DNA of 64,000 bases, from positions 107,312,972 through 107,376,971 of the forward strand of contig OY821517.1 in assembly GCA_963682025.1 (NCBI GenBank), in the 5' to 3' direction. Below the pieces are notes generated by a model. The model did not search any database and was not told the DNA's origin. It saw nothing but the letters and a program-made list of their open reading frames with translations. Positions within the stretch are counted from its first letter, which is position 1; each line of letters begins with the position of its first letter. Origin of the DNA: Cordilura impudica (taxonomy: Eukaryota; Arthropoda; Insecta; Diptera; Scathophagidae). Both the position numbers and the translations under genes were made by a program. Below are positions 1 to 10,560 of this stretch, piece by piece.

Positions 1-60
1 TAGTCAATTCAATTCGCCGAAAACAAGATTTGTCTTTAATTTGTTTAGATGGTGTACAAC

Positions 61-126
61 AACCAGGTGGTAACGCCACCTGGTTTTTAAATTTTTGTAT
101 ATGGTGTTGACGTGGTAACGCCACCT
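61..126. repeat. Paired palindromic hairpin repeats in piggyBac 5' region
   Basis: Two copies of GTGGTAACGCCACCT lie at 67-81 and 112-126. The first is the core of a hairpin with 10-bp arms (AACCAGGTGG at 61-70, loop TAACG, complementary arm 76-85). The second keeps only a 4-bp GTGG/CCAC stem with the same loop. They sit about 200 bp upstream of the piggyBac start codon. Subterminal repeats of this kind can be transposase-binding sites, which is an inference here. The left TTAA and terminal repeat of the element are not in the window. Confidence 0.5.
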
Positions 127-747
127 AGTTGTCGATTCGCCTTGGGTTTGTTAATTCAAATTTCATTCGAATTGTAAAATGGGGAATTCCCTTTTTATCC
201 CAAGGTTAGCATGCTGTAATAAATATTTTGTTTCAAGACTTTAGTCTTGCTTTTCTTTTCATGTGTAACAAAAGTGTAAGAGTGTTAAAAGTGAAATAAT
301 TATTTTTTATTGCGAAAATGCCATCAAAAAAGTATTTAAGAATTGAAGAAATAATTGCCATTTTGGAAGATGAAGATGAAAATTAAGAAATTGCTGCGGT
401 TGCATCATCCTCAAATGTCAACGTTGTGTATATTCCACCTGACGCAGACGAAATTTCAGATGAAGAGGAAATTGATGATAACGTTATGAATGATAATGGT
501 GCAATAGATGTGGATATTGCTGGCACAGTTGAGCTTGAATATGAATCAGAAGACGAATCTGAAAATGATAAAATTGCGGAGCCTACCACAAAGCGATATA
601 AATCTATAAACGAATTTAATGTACCCAAATGGACCAGAAGAATTTCATCATTTGGTAAAACACCAGTAGATGTTGAAGAAGAACGTGTTCGTAATGTTGT
701 TGAAAAACTAAGTGGAAAATCACCAATTGAACTATTTAATCTCTTTT

Positions 748-1535
748 TATACCCTATACCACTATGTGGTTTGGGTATAATGACTTTGTGCTGCTGTTTG
801 TAACAACCAAAAATATTTGACCTAGACCCATCTTTAATTATACCGATCGAATCAGAATCATTTTTTGAGTTGATTTAACAATGTCCGTCCGTCCGTCCGT
901 CCGTCCGTCCGTCTGTGTGTCCATGTAAAGCTTGTAATCAAACTGCAGGTCGCAAATATGAATATATTTTGATGAAATTTGGTATATAAGCTTTCATCGG
1001 CCATGGGATGAACGCTATTGAAATTGGTGAGAATCGGTCCATGTTCAGACCTAGCCCCCATACAAATTACCCATATGAAATCGACATAAATTGCCATAAG
1101 ATCCAAATTGTCATATAGATCTTACTCAAATTGGGTTTGTATGCGTTCATTACATCCACTAATGAGTAGTCCAAAAATTATCCCTTTGACCCCGTATAGA
1201 GCTGCTTCCCGATCTTCACTTAAATCTATTAAAAAACAAAAATATTGCACTGATTCTTCTCAAATTTTGCTTGTACATATTTTTGCAAAATACAAGAGAC
1301 TTTACCAAACATGATCAGGATCGGTCCATTTTTGGACCTAGTCCCTTTATAGATATAGCATCCGATATGAACTTTTTCATACCTGCAGCCAAAAAAATTA
1401 ATAAAAATCCCACTCAAATTTGGTTTTTGCTTATTTTCAATGTCCAGTTAGTTGGGCCTAAGAGATAGGGTTTCTAAACGCATGGTATAGGGTATCGTAT
1501 AGTCGGTCTAGACCGACTATAATTTTCTTACTTGT
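748..1535 (+). mobile_element. HINE/mini-me-like repeat family A, copy A1
   Basis: Short non-coding rolling-circle-type element of 788 bp. It starts TATACCCTATACC and ends with a 24-bp perfect palindrome at 1498-1521 (half-site TATAGTCGGTCT) followed by AATTTTCTTACTTGT. It holds six GTCC units at about 886. It lies inside the piggyBac gene between four Ts and two Ts, with no target duplication. T|T insertion and a GTCY microsatellite fit the Helentron-derived HINE/DINE-1 and 'mini-me' elements described in Diptera. The frames that open here recur in the other copies because the DNA repeats, so I do not call them genes. Confidence 0.8.
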
Positions 1536-2195
1536 TTGATGATGAAATGCTTCATTTGATTATTGAGCAAACTAATATATACGCCCCTCAGTGCAACGTG
1601 CCTTTTATTGTTGAGTCGCATGATATAAAACGTTTTATTGGATTTTTGTTCTTTACTGGCTATCATAAATTACCAGAATGGAAACTATACTGGTCAAATG
1701 ATCCATCTTTTGGTGTTGAAATCATTCGTAATGCTTTTCCACGAAATCGCGCCGAAATGATAAAACGATTCATTCATTTAGCTGATAACACTAAAATTGA
1801 TCCAACAGACAAATTCGCCAAAGTGAGACCTATGGTAGACTTTTGCAACAAACGTTTTATACAGTTTGGAGTATTCGCTCACAATCTATCCATTGATGAG
1901 GAAATGATTCCCTATTTCGGAAGGCATTCCTGTAAAATGTTTATAAAAGGGAAACCTATCCGTTTTGGATTTAAGGCATGGTGTCTGACTTCATCAAATG
2001 GATATCTGTACAATATAAAACTGTATGGTGGATCGTCATCAAATTATGACAAGTCCATTGGATTAGGAGCTAATACTGTTCTCAGTTTGCTAGGAGTTGT
2101 AGAATCTCCATCGATTCATACCATATACTTTGACAACTTCTTCACATCATACCACCTTATGTGTTTACTAAGCACAGAAAATTTTTTTGCTACAG

Positions 2196-2255
2196 GTAAT
2201 TTGCTACTTTTATTATATATAAAACTGTTGTATTTGAATTTCTATAATTTAACAG
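2196..2255 (+). other. Probable 60-nt intron in piggyBac transposase
   Basis: The segment starts GTAATTTG and ends TTTAACAG, is AT-rich, and interrupts the conserved FFATG-TVRCNR block. Its length is a multiple of three and it has no stop, so the frame runs straight through it. Splicing restores the continuous FFATGTVRCNR motif expected of piggyBac transposases at that place. Splicing is inferred, not shown. Confidence 0.75.
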
Positions 2256-2932
2256 GAACTGTTCGATGCAATAGAATCGGTAAATCCCAATTGCCAGAAA
2301 AAATGACCAAGGGTGAAAGTGCAGCTCTTTTTGATATGACGAATGAAGTGTTGGCCATACGGTGGAGAGACAATGCACTTGTCACTGTTCTTACAAATCA
2401 TGGTGCCATGGATCCAAAATCAAACACAAAACGTTATGATCGCGTAACCAAAACGCATATTAACGTAAAAGTTCCTGGCGCTATTGGGCAATATAACAAG
2501 TATATGGGGGGAGTTGATCTACATGACAACGCGTTGGCTAATTATCGGATTGCTGTACGATCCAAAAAATGGTGGTGGCCATTGTTTATAAATTTGCTTG
2601 GTAATATGATGGTTAATGCATGGAAGCTGCATGTGCTGGTATCAACAATTGAACAAATAAAACCATTATCGCAACTACAATTTCGTGCAGCTGTGGTTAA
2701 TGAACTACTTACATTTACAAGATCACCCACAAGTGAACAACCTTCAATGTCTTCATTAAATTTAAGAGAAAAATTGCCAAACCTTAACACAACAGTTCAT
2801 TGTATTTTAAGATGTTCTGGAAACCCGAGACGTTGCGTAATTTGTCATACTCATACGCCTTTTGAATGTCAAGTATGCAAAGTGCGGTTGCATCAAAAAT
2901 GCTTTTCTTTATACTCAAAGCACTTGGATTAA

Positions 2933-3213
2933 AATTTAAAAGCTACCAAAAATTTAAAATGTAAAACAATTCAATCAAAATGTTTATTTTACTTGTTCTT
3001 TTTAATGAATTTTTTAATTTTTAATAAATATTTTTTACTAAAATAAGAATTTTAACTTTAAATCAAAGTAAACTTACCATCTCATATCTCAGAAACCAAT
3101 TGTTCCATTTTCTCAAAACTTTAAACATATCTTAGTTGCACCCAAAAACTACTTTGTGCAAAGTTTCAGCGAAATCGGTTCACGTTTTCGGGTAGCGGGC
3201 AATAATGGGTTAA
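2933..3213 (+). other. piggyBac 3' region and right terminus at TTAA
   Basis: Non-coding tail of the piggyBac element. AATAAA at 3023-3028 is a possible polyadenylation signal. The segment ends GGGCAATAATGGG followed by TTAA (3210-3213), which on the other strand reads TTAACCCATTATTGCCCG, a typical piggyBac end with CCC next to its TTAA target. The left end lies outside the window. Confidence 0.65.
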
Positions 3214-5232
3214 GAGCCTTTTGGTCGCTTAGTGGGATGGGAGTGGGATATCTATCAAAATAAATGTTTTGTAACTCAAGACAACGGTTTTTCAATTTTT
3301 CACAAATGAACTATTTTGAATTTTTTCCTATATGTGTCTAAAACCTTACAAATAAACCTTATACTTAGAAACTAGACAAATTAACCTTTCCGAAGGTATA
3401 TAACATACCTAACTAAGATTTTATATCCTCGATACTGTAATACCCAGAATATGTTAACCTCAGGAAAAAAATCGTTTTTTTTCTATAGAAATGTTGAAAA
3501 ATTATTATTTTTTATTTATTTTTAATAATAATTAAATTAATGTATAATAATAATAATATTAAAAATAAAAAGATAAATAATTTATTAAAATTTAATCTTA
3601 ATTGCATTAGATCCATTTATATCATAACTATTTTTATACTTAATTCATTGTAGCTGATGACCCAGTCTTTCATCCAGCTTTTTTGTCGCCTTTATTTACT
3701 GCGTTTTTTTTTTGTCAATCCTTTCTTGGCGTTACTAGGCTCAGCTGTTGATTTCGCTGCTGGTTTATTTGTTGTCTTTGGAAAGAAATCGCATTGAATA
3801 GAGGCAGAAAACTTTTTCAACTTGAGTCTTCCATCGACAAGCGGTATAAAAGCACGGTATTGAGCGGTGCCATCGATTGTTACCGCAGCATCGAATCTGC
3901 TCTTCAGTGTTTTCAATGTTTCCTGATGATCCTCTTTGCTACTAAAAACTATTTTAGTTTCTTTACAATAACTCTTTGCCCAATGGAATAAAGCAGTCGC
4001 ATCTAAGATGCGATCTTGATGAGAGCACTGGAGGCTATACTTCGCTGCATTTCTTTTAAGGTTTGCTCCAATACCATCACATGCTCCTTTACCATGAGCA
4101 GTAGGATGAAAATGCCACTCAGCTGGCATTCCAAAATCTTTTTCATGGGCCATAAAATTTGCCAAGCTACTTTTGTTTTTAAAATGTTGACGAGCTCCGT
4201 CCGAAACGTAGTATACCTTTTTTTACTGTAAATTTAGATTTTAGAAATTTTAGTATTCTCTTCTGGTACTCATAAACTGCAACGGTATCATGTTTTAAAT
4301 CGTCGGATATGATTGCCATACTTTTGTGTTCCAGTTTTTCATCTTTCATGTAGTAAATAACTACTTTGAATATAGTTGCTTGGTCGTTATTGAACTGGAA
4401 TGCTTGTATGGCATCCTGAAGAACATATTTACAGTTTTCTGCGAAATCATATGAAATAACGAATTCACCAGACTTCAAATGTATCTTCAAATCCTTGAAG
4501 AATGACCATTGCTCTTTGACTAAAAAGTCATGGTTTCTCAAGTTTAGCAATCATGTACACATTTCTACCACAAAATCATCCACATTTAAAATGATTGTTT
4601 TCAGTGTGCATCTGTCAGTCTGAATACAAGAATCAAATTTGACCTCCTTTATATATTCTCGATCTAAAGAGTTGATTAAATTTTTTTGATGAATGTGGTT
4701 TTCGGGCAATTGGTACATTCACCTAAGTGGCAAGAAGTTGTTGCATTAGGACACATAGTCAATTTAAGACAATCGCGGTAATCGTGTAAATCTTCTGCCA
4801 AATCATCTCTTAAACACTTTAAGTTGATTTCCTTCAACACCAGTTTAACATTTTCATGGAAAATGCAAACGCATACTGTGTGAGTTCTGCTGCTTTCTGC
4901 CAAAACGCAATGTTTTGGCCTCATCTGGGTTAATTTCGTGAAGCCAATTCTAACATCCTCGTGTTCAGATTGAAATGTTGCAAATAACTCTTCCAGGTTA
5001 TATATAACCATTCTCTTCTGTTATGTTATGAAGTTATGTTACATACCTTCGGAAAGGTTAATTTGTCTAGTTTCTCAGTATAACTTTTATTTGTAAGGTT
5101 TTACACAAAAATAGGAAAAAATTCAAAATAGTGCATTTGTGAAAAATTGAAAAACCGTTGTCTTGAGTTACAAAACATTTATTTTGATAGATATCCCACT
5201 CCCATCCCACTAAGCGACCAAAAAGCTCTTAA
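3210..5232 (-). mobile_element. TTAA-flanked DNA transposon with ~190-bp inverted repeats
   Basis: Long terminal inverted repeats occupy about 3214-3411 and 5041-5228. Both start GAGC next to TTAA (3210-3213 and 5229-5232) and share the block GGTCGCTTAGTGGGATGGGA. A TTAA target and long inverted repeats fit superfamilies such as Kolobok or Sola3, but I cannot assign it from the ends alone. The single gene inside runs on the minus strand. The left TTAA is also the right TTAA of the neighbouring piggyBac element. Confidence 0.7.
3692..5011 (-). pseudogene. Transposase of the TTAA-flanked element, frameshifted
   Basis: Three collinear blocks form one protein. Block 1 (5011-4676) ends in a Cys-rich stretch (CHLGECTNC). 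Block 2 (about 4680-4179) holds ISYDFAENCKYVLQDAIQAF and has an in-frame TGA at about 4550. Block 3 (down to 3692) holds YVSDGARQHFKNK, EWHFHPTAHGKGACDGIG and a Lys-rich tail. I know this DFAEN, SDGA, HGKG-CDGIG pattern from unnamed transposase-like proteins in insects and other animals, but not a secure superfamily. The Asp of DFAEN and the Asp of SDGA are candidate catalytic residues (inference). The frame changes at two A7 runs (4681-4687 and 4218-4224) in opposite directions, so blocks 1 and 3 share a frame. Inactive as read. Confidence 0.7.
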
Positions 5233-6682
5233 AGGAAAAATCCTAAGCTTTCTTATGAAAAAAAATGCCCTTTTTGAAAAAAAGGCAAAAAATGCTTTAA
5301 TTTAGCAAAGTATTTTTTTCCGAAATATTGAATAAGTAGCTATCTAAAGTATTTGGGAGAAAATTTTCTAGGAACAATAGGTAATAAGTTACATGGATGA
5401 GAAAAAACACCTGTTTGGCCAAAATGTCAAATTTTGATCCCCTCTAACTCAGAGAGATCTGGACCGATCTTGTTGAAAAATTGTGTCTAAGCTACTATCC
5501 GATAGTACTAACCTTGGTGCAAATTTCATCCCGATCGGAAGACATCGGTTTCAAAAGTTGGTGCACTTGACATGAAACCCCCCATGTATTTTGTTAATAT
5601 ATTTTGTTATACGATTACCATTTAGCAAGGGTATTTCAAATTCTAAATGGACTTCAGTAAAATCTAATATTTTAGGAAAATTTGTGCCCATTGTAAGCGG
5701 ATAAATTACGAAGAACGTTTACTTGCACCATTGAAATATTTTTATTATTTTTGATCTTTAGTTAAAAAATTCTGTGTTTTTATATATGAACATATCGTGA
5801 ACTTGAAATAGGCGACCCTAAGTAGTGGTTACTATAATCAATAAAAATATTCTAAATTCCATTGTATCAACTGAATATGGCTATTCATACAACAAAATAT
5901 TAATAAAAATAAAAAAAACAGATGCTTGCACAACGTATGATAATTCTGAAAATATAAATCAGTAATCACATAAGAATAATATGAAGAGAAAAATATAACT
6001 TCAGTTGGTAACAAATTCGGTCTCCGTGTGAGTACTCTTATATTACTTTTAAACTATGTTATAAATTTTTTAATTAAATATTTCGGCATAAAACACTCGT
6101 TTTGTTTAAATTATTACATAAGACAACAAAGATTTTCAAATTTAACAATTGCTCTGCATTCGCATGTGTATTACTGGTGCCTTTTAAAAAGAAAATTTCG
6201 TGCAAGACTTTAAAGATTACTACACATTAATTTTCAAATGGTTTTTAATATGTATTCTAACTACAATTGTTTCGTACTTCAGTTTATTGCAGAAACACGA
6301 GTGTTTAATAATATATTTACCACTAAAAATTTAATGAATTTTAACATATGTATGAATATATTGTTGTTGCAATATGTGTTTCGAATGCAATAAAAGAGCT
6401 CGTAAAGCTTCTCATTTAACGAACGTAGTGTTGCTGACTTCAAATTGAGGAATTCTGTGAAAACAAATTTGAAAAAAAAGGAAAACAAACAGGTATAACT
6501 ACTTCTGGCGTAGTTTGAATTGCAATTCTAATGCCATTTTATTAATAAAATGATTTCGTCAAAGTGTAAACAAATATCCCAACATAGTTTTGGGCTGGAA
6601 AATGTTTTTCATAGGCATATCAGTTGGGAAAAACATTTTTTTGAAATGCGTTTTGAAATGCCTAAGATTGTTATTTATAACC
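5233..6682. other. AT-rich intergenic stretch, no gene seen
   Basis: No coding frame longer than about 70 codons shows any family motif. A more GC-balanced block at about 5420-5590 (GATCCCCTCTAACTC to CCCCCCATG) resembles repeat-derived sequence, but I cannot name it. Confidence 0.5.
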
Positions 6683-7080
6683 TACGAGGGTGGTTGGAGG
6701 ACAATCCGATCAGACAGAAAAAAAGAACACAATAAATTTGGGATATAAGTTTTTATTTCTCATCATGATCTCCTTTTAGCTCGATACACTTTCGCAGAGA
6801 TATTCAATAGCTTCGATACTCTGTTTATAGTAAGAACTACCTAGCTCCTTCAAATTATCATCAACCGGAGACTTCACCTCTGTATTGTTGGCAAATCTTT
6901 TACCACCGAGCCTTTTTCGCAAGTTTTGGAGCAAAATCTCACGAATAAGTTACGTGATGAAGTAACTCGAATTTTAATTCGTGGATTTTGGCCATCGCAA
7001 TAGCGGATGTGTAAACTGGTGCTTTAAAAGCACCTTTTTCTTATTAGATGCTTTATTTTTTCCTCGGTTTCATCACCTGA
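6683..7080 (-). pseudogene. mariner transposase C-terminal relic
   Basis: Read on the minus strand in pieces: APVYTSAIAMAKIHELKFELL, then a damaged YS-stop-DFAP (the place of the third catalytic Asp in mariner, normally YSPDLAP), then GGKRFANNTEVKSPVDDNL and SSYYKQSIEAIEYLCE. This order matches the end of mariner transposases. A deletion and frameshift lie between DFAP and the GGKRF block. The left end at 6683 has CGAGGGTGGTT next to TA, a plausible mariner terminus. Confidence 0.75.
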
Positions 7081-7169
7081 ACGCAGCAACAAGATAACAG
7101 AATACTTGCTATTAATTGCTTTGCGTTTTAAATATAATCAATAAAAAGTATCCCATACTCATCCGGAAC

Positions 7170-7822
7170 AAGTTCGAAATTTATAGTCGGTCTAGACCTA
7201 CTTTGCGATGACCTACATCATGCATTTAGATTGGGGGTCTCAGGCCCAACTAATTGCATATAAGCATAAACAAAATATGAGTCGCATTGTTATACATTTT
7301 TTTCCTGCAGTTATGAAAAATTTCATATTGGATGCTATTTTTACATGGGTCTCTTATATTTTGCAAACACATATAGAAACAAAGTCTGAAAAAGATCTGT
7401 GAAATATTTTTATTTTTTAATAGATTTAAGTGAATACCGGGAAGCAAATTTATTTGTGGGTATAACTAAGAAATATCCTACAGAGTTTATTTTTATATTT
7501 ACTACTGATAAATGGGTGTCCAATAAACATAAATAAACAAAATTTCACCAAGATCTATATAATAATTTCCGTTTATGGCAATTAAAGTCTGTTGGATTAG
7601 GGCATTAGTATGAGGAGTATGAATGCACCAATTTTTACTCATTTGAATAGCGGACAAAAGATTATACAGCAAATTTCATTAAAAAGTTGATATTTGCGAC
7701 CTGTAGTTTGATTACAAGGTTTACATGGACACACAGACGGACGGACGGACATCGCTAAATCCACTCAGGAAGTGATTCTGAGTCTATCGGTATAATAAAA
7801 GATGGCACTGGGTCAAGCACTA
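7170..7822 (-). mobile_element. HINE family A, degraded reverse copy A4
   Basis: The left edge carries TATAGTCGGTCTAGACC, half of the family-A palindrome. The right part has (GGAC)n after TTTACATGGACACACAGAC, then the reversed TATAATTAAAGATGG-like block. About 130 bp shorter than full copies and much diverged. Confidence 0.7.
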
Positions 7823-8069
7823 ACGTAACACAATTTCGTAAATTCAAACGTGCTAACCAATATATTTTAAGGGAAGAATATAACTAGTGTTTCACATTTT
7901 TCACACTCCTTAATTTTTTGAGAAAAGAAAACACACATTCGTTTTCTCGAGTTTTCTTGAGAAAATAACACATTAAAATAAAAATATTTTTATTATACAA
8001 CAACAAAAAAATAGTGAACAAATAGTTCTATGAAAATATAATAAATTTAATAATTTTAGTGATTTAAAA

Positions 8070-8660
8070 TAATGTTTTAAGGAACACAGAGCATTCAAAG
8101 TTGAATCTCACATCCTTGTTCTTTTTTTGGTAACATAATCTGTTGCATTAGAAAAATTCCGCTCATGTTGCGTAGATGTTGGTATAATGGTCAGAAGTGC
8201 ATTCATAAGGTTCTGCAAATTTGAGGTTCTTTTCCCTTTTGCTTCAAATATTTTAAATTCTTATGTTAGTGATTGAAAATTGTCAGCATTTGGACTTTCA
8301 TATTATTTTAAACGTTTTGTAATTGGAAAATTTATTTGTCACTGTAGACTTGCTTCTTCTTCTCGATCTGGATATTCGTCAAGATTTTCAGTTTCACCAG
8401 TTTCTTCAGTATTATCGTTATCACTGCTTTTAGTTTCAAAAATTCTAGATGATATAGATTTAGACAATTTATATATCTCTTGCTTTGAGCCATGTCAAAA
8501 AAAAACTATAATTTTCTTCATGTGACATACAATCAGGATTCTGTAGGAGCCTTATAACAAATACTAAAGTATAATCCCTCCTTTTAGATATTTCCTCCCT
8601 AGCTGCGTTAATGAGGTTTCGACTTAAATTAGTGTTTAATATTTCCAAATTTGTAAACAA
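8070..8660 (-). pseudogene. hAT transposase C-terminal relic
   Basis: The minus strand reads ALLTIIPTSTQHERNFSNAT, then DYVTKKRTRM, a stop, and DSTLNALCSLKH. This is the hAT C-terminal dimerisation pattern (IPxTSxxxERxFS, then LxxxxLxALxFLxx). Upstream pieces (8660-8469, then acidic SSDNDNTEETGE) are weaker. Several stops. The N-terminal side is cut by the 8-bp repeat array at 8662. It may or may not belong with the separate hAT relic at 13.1-14.7 kb. Confidence 0.65.
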
Positions 8661-8661
8661 G

Positions 8662-9544
8662 TCAGTTATCAGTTACTCAGTTATTCAGTAATTCAGTTAT
8701 TCAGTTATTCACTTATTCAGTTATTCAGTTATTCAGTTATTCAGTTATTCAGTTATTCAGTAATTCAGTTATTCAGTTATTCACTTATTCAGTTATTCAG
8801 TTATTCAGTTATTCAGTTATTCAGTTATTCAGGTATTCAGTTATTCAGTTATTCAGTTATTCAGTTATTCAGTTATTCAGTTATTCAGTTATTCAGTTAT
8901 TCAGTTATTCAGTTATTCAGTTATTCAGTTATTCAGTTATTCAGTTATTCAGTTATTCAGTTATTCAGTTATTCAGTTATTCAGTTATTCAGTTATTCAG
9001 TTATTCAGTTATTCAGTTATTCAGTTATTCAGTTATTCAGTTATTCAGTTATTCAGTTATTCAGTTATTCAGTTATTCAGTTATTCAGTTATTCAGTTAT
9101 TCAGTTATTCAGTTATTCAGTTATTCAGTTATTCAGTTATTCAGTTATTCAGTTATTTAGTTATTCAGATATTCAGCTATTCAGTTATTCAGTTTTTCAG
9201 TTATTCAGTTATTGAGTTATTCAGTTATTCAGTTATTCAGTTTTTCAGTTATTCACTTATTCAGTTATTCAGTTATTCAGTTACTCAGTTATTCAGTTAT
9301 TCAGTTATTCAGTTATTGAGTTATTCAGTTATTCAGTTATTCAGTTATTCAGTTATTCAGTTATTCAGTTATTCAGATATTCAGCTATTCAGTTATTCAG
9401 TTACTCAGTTACTCAGTTATTCAGTTATTCAGTTATTCAGTTATTCAGTTATTCAGATATTTAGCTATTCAGTTATTCAGTTATTCAGTTACTCAGTTAT
9501 TCAGTTATTCAGTTTTTCAGTTATTCAGTTATTCAGTTATTTCA
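8662..9544. repeat. Array of 8-bp repeat (TTCAGTTA)n, ~110 copies
   Basis: Near-perfect tandem array about 880 bp long. The centre (about 8830-9155) is almost invariant. The flanks carry variants such as CACTTATT, CAGTTTTT, CAGATATTCAGCTATT and CAGTTACT. The variant pair CAGATATTCAGCTATTCAG recurs near 9166, 9374 and 9454, and TAATTCAG...CACTTATTCAG recurs near 8690 and 8760, so longer blocks were duplicated. Three units equal 24 nt, so the 8-residue repeat frame seen here is an artefact. Confidence 0.95.
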
Positions 9545-9619
9545 GGGATATTAATTCGATGCAATTTTTCAAAGGAGACTAATAGAGATGTTGAGCTGAA
9601 ATTTCTGGCACACAAATCG

Positions 9620-10010
9620 CAATTAAGAGCGGATTTTATTGGCATGACTCCTGCGAACGTGTTTGCATTAATAGATTCATTGAAGCCAAATTTTCAACAT
9701 TGTTCGAAACATATCAACCGAAACGTTGGAAATTTCACATCAAATATTGTTCCCGAATTTCTCCCACTCTGTTGGTTAGTTGGTATAAGCCAACGATGTA
9801 ACGAAACATCGTAAAAGGACACCTAATGGCGACAAATTGAATGAGCGAGGTGGCCAATTCGCGGTGCTATTTCTCGAGATTACACGATGACCGATTTTTC
9901 TCTTCTATAGCTTAATTATTTCTCCTGCTATGTAGCATGTGCCACCGTACTGTTGAAACAATATATTAAGTCCATTCAATTCACCCGAAAAAAGCGTTTC
10001 AACATGGCAC
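9620..10010 (-). pseudogene. Tc1/mariner-superfamily transposase relic (NWPPRS type)
   Basis: The minus strand shows LNILFQQYGGTCYIAGE (normally WFQQDGATCHTA), then GHRVISRNSTANWPPRSFNLSPLG (normally NWPPRSCDLTPLD). This is the catalytic region of an IS630/Tc1-related transposase group common in insects. Substitutions have removed the first Asp (QQDGA to QQYGG), and a stop follows LL. It lies between the 8-bp array and a mariner N-terminal piece on the same strand. Confidence 0.65.
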
Positions 10011-10254
10011 CATAGCTGACTACATTTCCCATGACATGGCATATTACGTATCGCCTAAGAAGAAGACAAGCTTCCGATGAGGAAGCGATACTATATTTGT
10101 GACCACCGACTCAGGATTTCGATATTATTTTTTTAGTAATTCCCAAATGTGGTTCATTCGTGAGCTTACCATGATAAAAATGAAAACCTTGACTGTTATT
10201 CTGACATTGACAGATCATAAAATAATTACAAAATTGTAATTTTCTTATCGAAAA

Positions 10255-10560
10255 ACCTCATTTATTTTAAAATGGTGTTGACTGATTCCTTTTGAGATGT
10301 TAAGGCTATCACCAAACCTTTAATTTTTATTGCGAACTCTTTGATTTCCTTAACGTGTTGTTCATCGGTTGTTGTTTTTCTCGTCCTTTTCTTGTAACTG
10401 TTTGTGCCACTTGTAAACATTTCTGTCGAAATAGCGTGGTCACCAAAGGCGTCTTGAAATATATTTAACGTATCTGTAGCACTAATCTTATTCCGTAAAT
10501 AAAATATTATGTAACTTCTATGTTCAATAAAATTCCATATTAGTAAAACCGCCAAATTCG
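10255..10560 (-). pseudogene. mariner-type N-terminal HTH fragment
   Basis: The 97-codon open frame on the minus strand contains IFYLRNKISATDTLNIFQDAFGDHAIS and, after a disturbed stretch, TDEQHVKEIKE. It resembles the mariner/SETMAR N-terminal helix-turn-helix (FxxGxSAxETxxxLxxAFGDxAxS...). The expected VFEW...GR...GRP segment is scrambled. It could be the N-terminus of the relic just downstream or of another element. Confidence 0.5.

Larger units (their letters stand above)
318..2932 (+). pseudogene. piggyBac-like transposase, interrupted (DDE_Tnp_1_7 type)
   Basis: Cut-and-paste transposase of the piggyBac superfamily. The ATG at 318 opens a frame with an acidic N-terminus, broken by an in-frame TAA at 384 and by a HINE at 748-1535, then continuing to TAA at 2930. 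Removing the HINE and a 60-nt intron (2196-2255) leaves 589 codons in one frame, about the usual family length. Catalytic aspartates are visible in LSIDEEM (Asp codon near 1895), TIYFDNFFTS (near 2132) and YMGGVDLHDN (near 2516). A Cys/His-rich C-terminal domain (CVICHTHTPFECQVC then H-x2-KC) occupies the last 45 residues. The stop and insertion make this copy inactive. The superfamily call is strong; the exact subfamily is not settled. Confidence 0.9.

Noticed and set aside
886..925. GTCC runs as protein-binding or recombination sites
   Set aside because: They are the expected microsatellite of mini-me/HINE elements and vary freely in length.
1108..1468. Small frames conserved between HINE A copies (also near 18733 and 61465)
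   Set aside because: They recur because the whole element is repeated; the same holds in several frames and on both strands, and none has a family motif.
4218..4687. Programmed frameshifting at the two A7 runs
   Set aside because: A TGA between them breaks the protein anyway, and homopolymer decay or sequencing error is simpler.
8662..9544. CRISPR-like array
   Set aside because: Units are contiguous 8-mers without spacers, and the surroundings are eukaryotic.
9316..9582. Open frame of 8-residue repeats over the 8-bp array
   Set aside because: Three 8-bp units equal 24 nt, so any stop-free phase of the array stays open. It is a by-product of the DNA repeat.
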